64,000 bases of DNA from Symbiodinium natans (Eukaryota; Sar; Dinophyceae; Suessiales; Symbiodiniaceae): positions 434,537 to 498,536 of the forward strand of contig CAJNDS010002446.1 in assembly GCA_905221605.1 (NCBI GenBank), in the 5' to 3' direction. A program made the position numbers and the translations under genes. Position 1 is the first letter of the stretch. Each line of letters opens with the position of its first letter. Under the pieces are notes generated by a model. The model worked only from the letters and a program-made list of their open reading frames with translations. It searched no databases and was not told the origin of the DNA. This document shows positions 34,917 to 47,900 of this stretch, in pieces.

Positions 34917-35719
34917 CTATTTGGAAGGGAGCGCCGGCTGAGACAGCCAATTCCAAAAAACACAAACAGAATCAGCCGAATACAGCACTGCTCCACCCAC
35001 TGCTCCACCCACTGCAGTCCCTACTGAAGCTGCAGCCGTTGAAACAGTGCTCACGGCATCGCCGAGGTACGATCCTGCAGAGCTTACGCTTTCTTTGGCC
35101 AGATCTGTAACCACCTCAGCTGCATTGCTGGGCAGATTTGGGTAAAGGCCTGGACTAGAGTGACTAGATCACAGTAACACCGTGCTCTGACTTTTCCAAG
35201 GCGCTCGGCTCGCGGAGCCCAAGATCTCTTTGAGCAGAAGCTGGATCATTTGAGCGGCTTTCTGGGTGCCGTGGGACTCGGAGAAGTTCTTGATGCGGAT
35301 CGGCGGGGCCTTCATGGACAGGCTCGAGCTCTGATCAGTCACCAGTGAATTCACCGAGCGCACGGTGATGCTTCGAATATCCACCATTTTGATGCACACC
35401 TTGGCTTCCTTGCGCTCTTCCTGCTTGTGAGGCTTTCCGATGGCTGCAACGCGCGCTGCAGTTGACTGTCCAAGTTGGTTTATGCCGCTTGCGGTATTGC
35501 TGACTATGCCGGCCACTCTGCCGGCAGTGTACGTGGCTTGGGACACCACACCAGTCACTTGCTCGTCCGGCTCATTCTCTGGCGCTGGCATGTCATCCAA
35601 CTCTTTTTGGTTCATCTTGTCCAGCAAGTCCTTTACATTGCTGGTGCTCAGGTGGATCTTCTCCACCGTCAGCTGAAGGCCGTCCACAATTAGCTCCTCA
35701 ATGGTAGCTTGCCGGAAAC
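34917..35719 (-). CDS. AsmA-like protein, 3' exons
   Basis: Two exons. 35219-35719 (acceptor TGCAAG) reads TIEELIVDGLQLTVEKIHLS then TSNVKDLLDKMNQ, a variable Ala/Gly-rich middle, then CIKMVDIRSITVRSVNS and PPIRIKNFSESHG. It ends at a GC donor (TTGG|GCTCCG). 34917-35149 (acceptor GTCCAG) reads GLYPNLPSNAAEVVTDLAKE, an amphipathic Ala/Val/Gly-rich stretch, and a TAG stop. The joined codon keeps the frame. The order I-x-L-x-I-D-G, T-S-N-V, then a second strand of I-R-x-I-T-V and P-I-R-I-x-N-F resembles AsmA-like proteins of bacteria and algae, linked to envelope or intermembrane lipid transport. Family membership is inference from memory. The 5' exons, including any membrane anchor, were not identified. 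Confidence 0.45.
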
Positions 35720-36429
35720 CTTGCATTCTTGCTTCGCACTACGTGCTACACACCTAACCTGCGCTTTATTCTCTACTTACTTGCATGCCCATCTTCAATA
35801 CCGCGGCATCGTGCCATCTCTCGCTCTCCCTTTCTCTCTTGCATTCTCTTGGCGCGCCTGATGTCGCAAAGGACTTCAGGTTGACCTGACTGGTGCGTCT
35901 GGCTTTTTTCCTGTGGCCCACTTGCTCTAAGGGTGCTTCCGATCTGGGTTTTGGGCAGACACATACACGGAGGGAATCCGGAGCAGCGACTCGCTCTTGT
36001 AAGGCGCCAAGTTTCCGATTTCCACTCCTGGCCATTTCTGAGCCGAGCACTGCACGCGCTGAGTCTAGATTGCCCAATACTGAGGGCCTACTGGTGACAT
36101 CGATCCCCCCAACCCCCTACCTGACACTCCGATCTGCATCTCGCAGCCGGAAAGCTTGAAATCGACAGAGCCCAGTTTGCACCTGAGTTCTCACATGTGA
36201 GCTTCGACTCAAAGCTTGGGAAGCGAAGTGCACAGATGCGAACGCAACCCAACTTTGGCACTGAAGCGAAAATCAGTTCCAGGAAAGGTACGGGCTGCCA
36301 GCCAGCGCCTTGCTAATGAGGGATTCGGCGAGGCTTTTCATCTTGCGGCCCAGAGCTGCTTTTCCGCACCTGGCAAGGGCTCAGCACGAACCCATCGCAA
36401 AAATCCATCTCAGCCATGCCATTCATGAT

Positions 36430-38110
36430 GTGCCGTTGCGACTCTACGGCGCAGACGGATCAGGCACCTGCTCCATGTGACACCAGCACCAGCAGTCCCA
36501 GCTGCAATAGCTGTCAAGGTCAGCAGCACCATCTCCCGCGGAGCTAGAAGCGCTGCTAAGGTTTCCTCGACCTCCGGTGAGCCCGCGCAGAGTTGATGAC
36601 GTGCGGAGGTGTATTGAATCTGAGCCATGTCTTCCACTCCTGTCCAGTGGATCTCTGCTCTGGCTGAAGACCGGAGATGAATAACACATAGGTGGATCTT
36701 GGATACAGCTTTTTCCGCTAACATGCCAAGCTGCATGGGAACCTGGTCAGATGCTGCACAAAACTGAACAAAAAGTTCACGACTGCCTGCAAGTCATCTT
36801 AGACCTGCGGCAGCAAGATCCAGTGTGCATAGCAGCATAGCGAGCAGCATTGGATCTCCACCGGTATCACCATCGTCTAGCTCTACGTGGCTTGATGTTG
36901 ACGACACTTTGACGACAGGCCCGACGACTCCAATCAACGAGTGCAAGTAACGTCTAGATGCTGAAATACCTTGTGCAACTTGTTTTGAGTTCAGCCATAT
37001 TGACCGTATGACAGCCAGTACCTGATTTTCAATCAAGTGCTAGGGCATCCCAGTATGCTACGAGTAGAACTCACTAGAGTACTGAGTGCAACTGTCCGAG
37101 AAGGAGGAATTCTCCTCCGCTAGGGCTCGTCTCAGCCCTGGCAGGCGCAGCGGGGAAGCAAATGCCTCTGACAGGTCGGGAAGTGACAACAGTGCGTCAA
37201 ACTCAAACGCTCACGCCCACAGTGACAGTAACGATGCACTGGTTGCGCGGGGCCCCAACTGGGCCCCAACTGGCCAAAAAGGCAAAACGATGGCAAAGCC
37301 CTGAGCGCACCTCATGGTGAAAGACACACGGCGAGCTCGCTCCAGCCGGTCTCCAGGCTTGTAGCCCCAAGCTGCGGCCTCCCGAAAGTCTCTTCTCAGG
37401 TCATGTTTCGCTTTCTCAATGCAATCAGGCTCAGTCTCAGATGCCTCAAATTGTCTCACTTCTGACAGCCTGCTCCAAGTTCACCAAGTTGGATGGGATG
37501 TCTTCGGCAGCCTGTCTGGCACACTGCAAGACCGTCCCACTTTCTGCCGGGTGGTGCTAGATGCGTTCACATGTAGGCCAACTGCCGCCGCATCGATACC
37601 GTGACGATGGTGCCAGAACGCATCGTGACCTGTCAAGTTTTGCCAGGCAGTCGGCCAGTGCAATCGCCGACTTCGTGATGTCCCCGCTCGGCTGAGTCAA
37701 GCACTGAAGATCAGCAAACTCCTGCAGTGCGAAGCAATCACTGCGCTCATCATAGGCCACGGCTACGGTGCATTGCCACTTGTTTCAGCCGCTTAATGCT
37801 CCATGATGCTTCTGGCCTCGGCTCGACGAAAACTGTGTTCATGGCAGGCTGACCACCCTGTCTTGCGAAGGGTACGAACTGCTTATGCAGCGACTGCGAT
37901 TGGGCCCATGCTCTGCATGTCTTAACTGTGTCGCACAGGTAAGTTGCCTGATAGCCGCCGGGTACGTCATTGGCAGGATCCCACTTCATGCAATCCTCGC
38001 CATTCAGCAGCAAGAAGATGCAAGAAGTATCTGCTCATGGGTCATCCATGCTTCTGATGACGTGAAGCTTCCTCGGTACCCGTCTTGGGATAGAAGGAAA
38101 AGAGGCATGG
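36430..38110 (-). CDS. Unrecognised multi-exon gene
   Basis: Several minus-strand segments look coding while the + strand is full of stops: about 38110-37790 (SQDGYRGSFTSSEAWMTHEQ; EPRPEASWSIKRLKQVAM), 37760-37625 (YDERSDCFALQEFADLQCLT), 37460-37315 (ASETEPDCIEKAKHDLRRDF), 37000-36795 (RRYLHSLIGVVGPVVKVSST; DPMLLAMLLCTLDLAAAGL) and 36736-36440 (EETLAALLAPREMVLLTLTA). The order and shared strand suggest one gene running leftward, perhaps helical and partly membrane-associated near its end. I do not recognise the family. It could be the 5' part of the AsmA-like gene, but no join was found. Confidence 0.45.
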
Positions 38111-38929
38111 CGAGCCAAGGCTCAGTATAGCAACCTGCCATGCAGAGCAACACAAGCATTCCGGAAAAATGGACCAGGGCTAGCCTTTGCCGTGAGAACC
38201 GGCTTCTTGCTTTGTAACACCGCGATCTTGCGAAATGTGATGACATGTGGATTGTTGCTGCGCGCATTTTGTAATCAAAGCCCGGCCCATCTGCTGCGGA
38301 GGCGACAGGCTGAACCACTCCCGGGCCGAAGGGTATCGAAGGGTGCATCCACACTGCGATGGGGCACTGTGGCCGAGCGCCGTGTGGAGCAGCACGCTGT
38401 GGCTTCGCGTGTCATTAACGGTGGAAGCCAGGAGAAAGGCACAAGTTTTGAGCCTCCCAAACGGGCTTTGCCTCCTGATAGAGCTTCGCTGCAGCCTACG
38501 AGGCCGTGTCAGTGGACTCTCACTGTCAGTCATCCTGTCAGGGTTTCAGTGAGACATCCGTCTTGATGAAGCTCATCGGCAGCGCTAAACACCCTGAGCC
38601 CTAGGACTATCGGCAGACATAGGGAGTTGGGGAGTCTCCTCGTCCTCCGGATCCATGCCGGCCAAGCTGGCATCAAAGGCCCCAAACTTGCACCTTAGTA
38701 CAGGCTTAGGGCCGGTTAGGATTCTGGGCATGCAGCGGTTTAGGGTTGTGTGCTTAGGGACAACTGGCTTGAAATGGACTTGAATGGTTGGACTGTCGCT
38801 TGACTGGGTGGAGTGGCTTAACTCCCACGTTCTTGCTGCGCTCTTGCGCAGATATGTGGGGCAGCGCGTGGTCTAAACTCCCAAACCCCTAAAACGGTTA
38901 AACCCCAGCCGGAAAAAAACAAAAATACC

Positions 38930-41900
38930 CAGTCGAGATGCCACTCTCCCATGGCCTGTATTCCACGATCTCCGGCTCCACCCTGAAGATACTTAAAGAA
39001 GTCCTCGTGCGCGACATGGTGCATGACATGGCATGGTCATCCCCTGGCCGCGCCCCCGTGACATGCAGTGCGCCGAATTGAGCTCCCACCTCAGCATTTC
39101 TTGCCTGAGCTTCTCGTTGCTCCTGCACTTCAAGAAGTCAAAATGCAAAGTGCTGCGTGCTGACAGAACTTGATGGCCGAGGAGTGATGTGAAAAAAACA
39201 GTGGCATGTTCATCCCCTGACGCTGCTTTAACCACTTAGCGTCACGGCGTCCTTCAAAGACAGCTTGGGAAGAGCCCCCGAAGAGCACTTGGGGCACGTG
39301 CCGTCGGCAGGGGTGCAGTACGAGTGGTACCTTGGATTTATGTCAGTTCGTTGTTTGCCGCCGAAATGGCATGATAGGTTAGTTGCAGACTTACTCCATG
39401 GGCTTGGTTACGTCCTACAGCAGCTTTGCGTCCGCCAATCATTCGTGATGCCTATGGGGAAAGCGAAAAACACTCACACATTCGACTACGTGACTCGTCT
39501 TTTCTTTGTCTTCACATTGCTTCACCCTTGCTTCCGACATACATCATGCAAGATTCGAATGCCCACAGAAGAAGTGCACGGCAGGGACTTCCAACGTCAG
39601 GCCACACCTTTGCGCATTTGCTGAGGGCTCCGAATCGGAAGATCGCTTCCGAAGCTGCGAAGCTGGAACAGTTGCATAATCACCAAACCGCTCGGACATG
39701 GTAAACTGGACATGAAACTGTTGGGAGTTAAGGGCCTTAGAGTCCTAGGGTTTGTGCTTCAAAAACAGAATGGTGACGAACAGACAGCCAAGAGTCTGGA
39801 AGCAGCGGGTGTTCTGGAACTCTTTGGCCTGAACTGGCACATATCTGATTCACATGTCGCCGTGCCCCAGAATATAAGCTTGAGGTAGGATTACGTACTG
39901 CGGCCCCTGACAAGGTCCGTCCTGCGTTCGAAGCTGGATAATCTCCTGCTGCATGCGGGCGATCTCCTGGCGATCCTGCACCCCGCAAGTTGGGGCCCGA
40001 AGATGTTATAAGCATCATGCCCAATTATGCCCAACTCAACTGGCACAGTCCTGAGCCGACTTGGCGCGAGAAGTTTCCACAGACTCGACTAAGCGCCGGT
40101 ACTGGCCCTTCCGGGGTCACACTTCAAAGTCGAGGTCAAACGCGCAGGGAAGTTGGCGCTTATGATGCCCATGCTACCCCATTCCTGCCTGCATGTACTG
40201 ACGAACGTCACCGATGGTCACCTGTCAAGCCCCCTACACTAAACTGCATCCGTAGCTCCGAACAATTGGTCTTTAATCTGTTACTTGGCACCCACAGCCC
40301 GACATGTGGATGGGATGCTTTCCTCGTTGCTTGACCGGAGGGTCTCGATGACGAGTAAAAGCGGCATCAGGTCACTGTCCTGTCACGCGGTCACCTCTAC
40401 GGGCTCTTGGCAAACACTTATCCGTTGGAGCCATGACGACAGCATTGAACATACATTTCCCACTACAGCGCTGCTGCTTCTGGCATGCCATCACCAAGTT
40501 GGCTGTGCCTTTCGATCCTTTCGGAACCAGTGCGTGTTTACCCCGGGCTCTTCTGCTACACCGTCGTGTTTGAGGCTTGCGACCCAAGTCCTCGATGTGT
40601 CGCAGCACTTCGCCCAACTCCTCTAGGTGCCCGCCGCCGCTCTCCGGGGAGGCCAGAAAGGACAGGGCCTCCGCAGGACGAAACAGGGCAAAAAGGGCAA
40701 AAATGTACAAGCCTGTCTTCCCTCAGCACGGGCTTTAAGGCGCATTTTTTGCAGGGGGCTTGACAACTTCTGTGGCACAATGACAGCTGGCATCGCGGGT
40801 GTTCTGCATGAGGGACATGCAACAAAAAAAACAGGGGTAACAAGACAAATGCACCAAGCGTGCACCAACCTGCACCCACAGGCTTTGGTCGGCTGGACCA
40901 CAACGCTTGCAGACTTCCAGGAGGCGCTTCGCATCCTGCAAGGCCGCGCAGAGATAAAGCAAAAGCAGCTCAAAGCAACCGTGCTTGCACACCATCGGGA
41001 ATCTGTCCTACCGTCCTTATGCTCAAAGCACCATTGCATCAGCAGCTGGTGCCGATGCAACCGCTCCGCAGCGTGGAAGAAGCCGTCCACGAAGCCAAAG
41101 GCCCTACAACAACCGGTGACAAGGAGAATGAGACTCGGAGAGGGACTCATATTCAGAGGCCGAGATGACTGTTGCTGATGATACTCGTTTACTAGTTTAC
41201 GAGACTGTGGAGAGCATGGGCTGGAACCGTAGGAGCCCAGCTGACAGACCATCAGCGTGTTGGCCAAAGCAGCATCGCTGGGATACCTCTCCGGCCCAAG
41301 ATGGCCACCGAAAAGAGAGAAGGGCTCTTCTTGGGACGCTTTTTGGGAGGAGTTGCGAGAAGTTTGGCTCTTCGAGTCGGGTCGTATATTGAGAGGCTTC
41401 TGGGTATCTCGAAAACTCAGCTGGGTCGGAGAGGGTTGGTTTGGGGGGATTTGAATGTCCAATGTGCAGAACCAGGCATTCCAAGCTGAAGCCGAGCAGC
41501 TGTCGGATGAGTCGCATGATGTCTGCGGACAAGCGGCTGGCCACCTGAGCATTCCGAGCCAAGGTTGAAAAGTGCACCATGGAATCCCTAAACACGTCTG
41601 AAACCCCAAACGTACAAAACCCCCTGAAGCGAAACCACCCCTTCATTCTGGAGGCCTCCTGTTTCTCTGCGGGGAGTTCTTCGCCATCTGCGAGCAGGGC
41701 GCTGTGCGACTTCACCTCGCCAGAGGGTGATGAGCATGCGCAGAAGAGTCTGAGAGGTGTAGGGCGCGCTGTAACTTGGGAGTGCATTCCATTTTTATCC
41801 TAAAGGAAGGAAGAGGAGCTGAAACAGGCTGGAAGGGGCACACAACTCAACCGCTCAGTGGCATGCAGCTGCTGCCTTCGCACAGGAAGAACCACAATAA

Positions 41901-44900
41901 ACATGATGTGTTTAATACCCCACCCCCTTGGATGTGTTTAATACCCCGCCCCCTTGATTTGTCTATCATCAGCAAAAATACCAAGAGGAACTCCTTAACA
42001 AAAATATGAACTTGAAGGCAAGACACCAGCAACTCCAAGAGTGTCGGAAACAATCGCTCAGCCTGGCAGGTTTGGGGGGTTGATCGGACTTGCGAGGGTT
42101 TCGTTATGGCTTTTTGTATAGGGGGTTTAGCAGGGTTCATAGGAAATACGAGTGTAGGGTTTGTGGGGTTCTTAGTTGTTAAGACCCCCCCCCCCCCAAC
42201 CCCCCAAGAAAAGCGGGGGGGGGGGGGGGGGCATAGTCTAGATCAACCACTTTAAGGAGACATCAGAGCTCCGCCTGGGCTTGTGGCAGCTGGCAGCCAT
42301 CATCCAGCAAGACGGAGCGGAGAAAAACCTCCAGTCTCATAAGAACACATGAAGTAAAACAATGATCAGGCTCGTCTTTGGATTAGCGGAAAAATCTAGA
42401 ATTCCAAAGCGTTCCACGGAAAACTGAAGGAAACCTGAGAAAGCTAGGCAAAGCTGGGAGAAGCTAAGTTAAGCTAAGACAAGCTACGAATTTCCTGGGG
42501 TGAAGTATGCCTTTGAAGGGCCTGTACAGAAGATGTCAACAGGAAACTACAGCTTGCCTTTTCCATCAAAGTTAATCTGAAGTTGCAGCTGTCAGCGCCT
42601 GAGGTTTGGGTGTTACTTCTAGGTATCGGCCTTAAAATCTACGCATTCATACAATACTGATTTCTGGCAATCAGAAGTGGACTTTGGTTTTTTTTTGCTA
42701 GCCATCGAGGTGCTACGACATTCCTGTCTTCAGACCCCGGCTCGCTAAATCTTTCCTGGAATCGGGCCCCGATCTGCTACGAAAGGCTAGAGAAGGCTAG
42801 GCAAGGCTAGCAAAAGCTAGCAAAAGCTGGAAAAAGCTAGAAAAAACTAGAAAAAGCTAAGTTTTTCCCGGTTTTCGGGCAAGCCCCCGGGGCCCCCAGC
42901 TAATCGTAAACAACTCTCGCCAATGTTTCCAAGAGCTTTGGCGACAATAGATTTCCAAATCCCTCATCCCTACAGTCTACGCCCGACAACCCTACAGCTT
43001 TCCAAATCAAAAGGTTTGAGAAATGGATTCCAGCAGAATATCACAGAAAATCAGGGTTTCAGCGAAGGAACTATCTAGCTCCCTTACTCGTGTTCCGAAG
43101 GCCAAAGAGGCACCTCATCAATGTTTTACCTCATGCGCCTCTTAGACAGTCCAGGATTCAAGGTTTCTCCGGGTTTAGAGCTGATTCCCGTATACCTAGA
43201 ATACCGATAAGCGGCTCATGATATAAAGTAGCTGCACGTCTGCAGGTATGACGCGCATCTCATCACAAGTCGGCAGCGGCAGCATGTCCGAAGCCTCCAG
43301 CTGCTGCAGGTCATCAGCCTGAGGATGTGAATATACTTCACCTTCACACCAACTTCACACAGATGATGTCACAAAACGAGCTCGCCGAGCAGCGAAAACC
43401 GGAAGAAGCTCGTCGACGGTCGGGCCTTCAGCTTGGCAGGTGTCCAGCATATGCCGAGAAGCTGGTCTTTTGCAGCTTGTGCCTTGACCTTCAGCTGTTT
43501 GGTGAAAGGCCTCTCATGCAGGAATCACGTGAGGTCGGTTCAGGATATCTGTTGGGAAGCCGGGAAGCCTCTTGATAAGGAGTCTTCTAAACTATCCCTA
43601 CGGGCATAATTCGGATGTTTTAGGCAGTGCCTACAAGGGAGCACTAATCCCAACTTCATGCAACCCAACAGACACAGGCTGTTGTGGCAAGATCGTTCTT
43701 CAAGAACGTGCGCTTGAACTGCCTGGCCGTCCATCGGCGGATCCCGCAGATCGCAAACATGACGAATCAACTTCACAGTCTCCTGTCATAAGCTGCATCA
43801 TGATGCTCATGCGAGCAGACAATGATATCCCCTGGCTTGATGTAACATATGCAATGGCCGTATGTGCGGGAATGAAGCCCTGGCAAGACCGGGAATGCAC
43901 GCAGTTGCTGCCGCGATCTTGAATGTACGCTCACTCCTTGGGTGCGTGACGCATCAGTGTCCGCCCATAGTTCAGCAGAATGCGTCCTGCCTGGGAAGTC
44001 CCGTGATGCTTAAAGCCATCACTCACCAAGCATTTGAAGCCACCACAAGCAAACGTGGCTGCGTACAGGACTGTAATAATCCACTATACAGTACCCCTCG
44101 CCAATCCCTTACCTCCTCCAAAATGCATATCAAGTCATGCGGACGACATTCACCAGCAGGTAACTATCACGCTTATCTTCTGTGTCACTTTGGTGGTCCC
44201 TTGATAAGATCGTCCCTCATGTCGTGCTTGTCCTCGACCCGCGGCAACGCCTGCAGAAACTCCACCGTGGTGGAATAGTTCTTGAACCTCGCAATGGTGC
44301 GCGTTCCAGGGCTGGGGGGTTCGGGAAACCGTGTAGACAAAGTTGAAGCCCAGTCCCTTTCCCCTCCCTCAAGCCACCAAGCAATCCAGCATGTTGGGGC
44401 CCCTGGTTTCTCCCAAAATACGCAGAATCTGAACCGAAGCCTCTTCCTCAGTTTGAGGGGAGGGCTTGCGTAATAGCCATACCAGAACAAGGATACTCTG
44501 CCATTTAAGTTTTTTTTTGTGCTGGTAGTTTTAGAAGGGAACCTTATGAAACGCCAAAGGCCAGGTGCAGAATCCAATGCCAAGGCTTGCGCTGCTCCAG
44601 CGAGATTCGCACATAGTCATCATGGCTGCCCACCTAGCGCATGCGGAGTGAAACGACAGGCGCCGAAAGGCGCCGTCTGCTCAGCTTCGGTGTCGTCGAT
44701 TAGAACATCAAGCTGTTACTGCAACTGGGAGTTGAAGGTTGCAACGTCGAGGTCATGTTTAGAGTCTTGAGGAACACGAGCTGTGCCAGGCTGAAGGCTC
44801 AGAAGCAACACCGGCATTGAAAAGTAGACCTTATTCTGAGGGACGAGGTCGCACGGGGTGGGCTTAAACTATGGATGTTTGCTTCGGATCTCTATCGCAG

Positions 44901-47900
44901 CCCTTCTAGCATAGGGTACCGGGTACCACAAGTCACCTTCTGCGCCACTTCTGCAGCCAGGCCGTGGTAGGCAGCTGACTCCAACACCTGCCAACCAGTC
45001 AGGGGTCCATTCGGGGCACGTCATGGCTCCCTCAAGACAACCCCTGCCTCGATGGCAGTCGCATGATCATACTGAGAAGGCGGGGTCGTCTTCAGAAACT
45101 CCTGGAGCTCCAAATGTTGCCAACAACACCCTACCAAGGCTCTCTATTCCGGCTGCCAGAGTGCCCGCTCCCAGTGAGCTAAATGCCAAACCCGAAGCCC
45201 TAAAATAATCAGAGGTATATATATTTACATATGTATATACATTTGTATGTGAAGACTTGTTGTTTTTCGGTCCTATCTTTGTCTCTATGGCTTCTCTCAG
45301 TTTTAGCGTGTATGTATCTTTATCTTTATCTGAATTGTTTTTATACTCGCTCTCTTGCATCCGCAGGCGTGAGGCTGGCCATGGCTGATCCTCCAGCGTC
45401 GTGAAATCCTTGAGCTTGGTGTAGCACTTGAGGAGGAGTGCTGTGTGCTCCGGCTGAGCCATGTCCTATCACAGACTCGTTTGCACTGAGAAGTACCGAC
45501 TCGGGGCCGGGTCTGTTTTCCTTGTTTTGCTCGCACGGAAAACGCGCGATGCGCTTTGGTCCGCCGAATGTTCCTTCAGCTTGCACCTGACATTGCAGGC
45601 GGCACGGCGAAGGCAGTGACAGACCTGCCTGGATCATCTCCAGTTATCCCAAGCATCCCAAACAGGTTGCCCAAGTATGGATTGCGACCGAGGGAAAATA
45701 GAAGCAGCAACAAATGGGGAGACAGTCAGCCGAGTTTTGGTCCAACTCTCCACGAACATGGCTACCTCAACTGTTCACGGACCTTGTCTACAGGCCACGG
45801 CACATGTCTTGCCTGGTCTGTGTGAACCTGGCTAAAGACTTCGTGCTCGCCCCATGCAAGAGAATATTTTTTGGAAAAGACAGACTCTACAACTGAACAT
45901 TAACAAAGGCCAGATGCTGCTGGCATGCAGCTGAACATTAACAATGCGGTTGGCTGCGATGCTGTGATGCATCAAGGTGCCCAATCAGCCCTTTAGGGGT
46001 GCGGCATCTCCGGCAGACCAGTTCGCAATGATGACCTGACAGGAAAAAGTTTGAATAAAGGTGGCCTCTGTGCTCCCTACACTGGTGCAAGAGTGGTGGG
46101 GATCCAGCCTCCAAGCTGCTGCGGACAGTCTCCTGGGCGTCCGGCTCCTCAGCTCTGTCCTGGTGCATGCTATGCTAGAGAACGACACGGATCCGAAAGA
46201 GGCCAACACACCCAAAGTGGTTGCATCTCGCTATGGCTCGGTCCTTGAGGCACAAGCCCTGCGCTGTTCCCGGAATGGCATGACCTTTTGCCAAAGGTGC
46301 TTAGGTGGTTCGACTTCGCATCCGTGCTGCGCAACCGTACCGCTTCGGAACTGAGCCAAGCACGAAGAACCTCCAACAACCCTTCCACGTAGCGGATGGG
46401 AAGGTGGTCGTGGAACATATGGCCGCTGATGTACAGCTCCTCAGGACATCAAAGCTGACAGCCTCTTCGCAGCTGCACGGCTCGATCATTGACATGGAGG
46501 CCGATTCAGGAAAGCTGCGTGATAAAAGCTTGGCAGCGACCTTGGCTGTGGCAGCTGCTTGTGTCCAACGTGAATGCGCATGCGCGCGTGCGCGCACAGA
46601 CGTGCACACACACACACATTGACTTGGCAGCTTCTTGTGATGCAGCAGACAATCGGCAGGACCAGCCCGTATCCAACCAGACTCGAGTCTCATCTTTGGT
46701 ACAAAATGAAAAAGGTATGCTCTCAGATTTGTTTCTTCGCGTGACGCTGCTGGCCCCGACTATTGAACAAATTGTAAGGCCCCGCAGGTTTCCAGCATCA
46801 CCACGATTCCAATGGCATCGTTGTTCCCAAAGAACCATTGAATATCATTGAATATTATCGGGCAGGCAACTGGAAAATGGGCAATAAAACGACGGCTGAT
46901 CCCATGCTTCTGTGTAAAGCAAGCTCACACATTAGGCACAACAATCTCGCTGTCTGTTCAAAGCATTCGGTTGACTCTATTTGACTACATGTGGTCTCTT
47001 TCAAAAAGTTGAAAAATGGCAAACCCTGACTGAGCCTTGAAGCCTTAAACAACAGGCGTGCGGCCAGAACAACCGCGTTGGTGCCGTGGACATGCCAACG
47101 CCGCGGCAATCCATGTGAAGCAGCTTCCCTGGAGTGCACAGAACCTTCCAGCCGCGCTGCGAAAGCTCTCGAAATCTCTCGAACTTCTTGTCTTGAGACC
47201 CTACATGCCGAACCCCTACTCAGTCCCGCACTCGAACCCCCCCCCCCCCCCTCATTCCAACCAATCAAGGTCGAAACCCTCAACATCCTCAACATTCAAT
47301 CGACACAAAATCTATAATGTTTCTTTAAACCATACCGTGAACCTTCCACACCTCGACCCTACACACCTCTCAATCCTGCAAATGTCCAGGAGCACACTTC
47401 AGGATTACAGGGTGGAGTCCCTGGCCTCGGGTACCTGCGATTCGGCGCCGAAAGCCCGAAGGCGAGGGCTCGTGGAGGCACCTTCGCCTAGGCCCAGCTG
47501 CTTTGGGAGTGATGATTAAGCAAGTCGGTTGAGTCGGGTAGGTATACGGGTCGGGTGTTTGCCTATACCCAAAGCCTTTCACTCAAACACCCTCCGCAGC
47601 TAAACCCGCGAGGCCATGGTTACGCGGAATGCATCTACAAGGCAAGAGAAGTTGTTGATCCAGGACGGAACATCGATGAAACATTCCTCGTTACACATGA
47701 GACTCCTCGTCGATGGCTTAGGAATCAAGGCAAGCTGTCATGGCTGTCATGATCGGCCCCCAGAACTCAATTCCCTTCCCCCCCGCGCAGAGAGCTACTT
47801 AACTTCAGGCAGAGGCTCCAGAACATTTTCTGCCAGGCTTGGCTTGATGTCGCCAAGATCAAGCAACTACGAGAGCTTGATTGGGTTTAGGGTTAGGTTT

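Noticed and set aside
40627-41178. 183-codon + strand frame
   Set aside because: It is antisense to VPS11 exons 40876-40935 and 41016-41103, which have clear family signatures.
40623-41609. 328-codon minus-strand frame as a single-exon gene
   Set aside because: Only parts of this strand match VPS11, and those parts are in different frames joined by introns; the long frame runs through introns.
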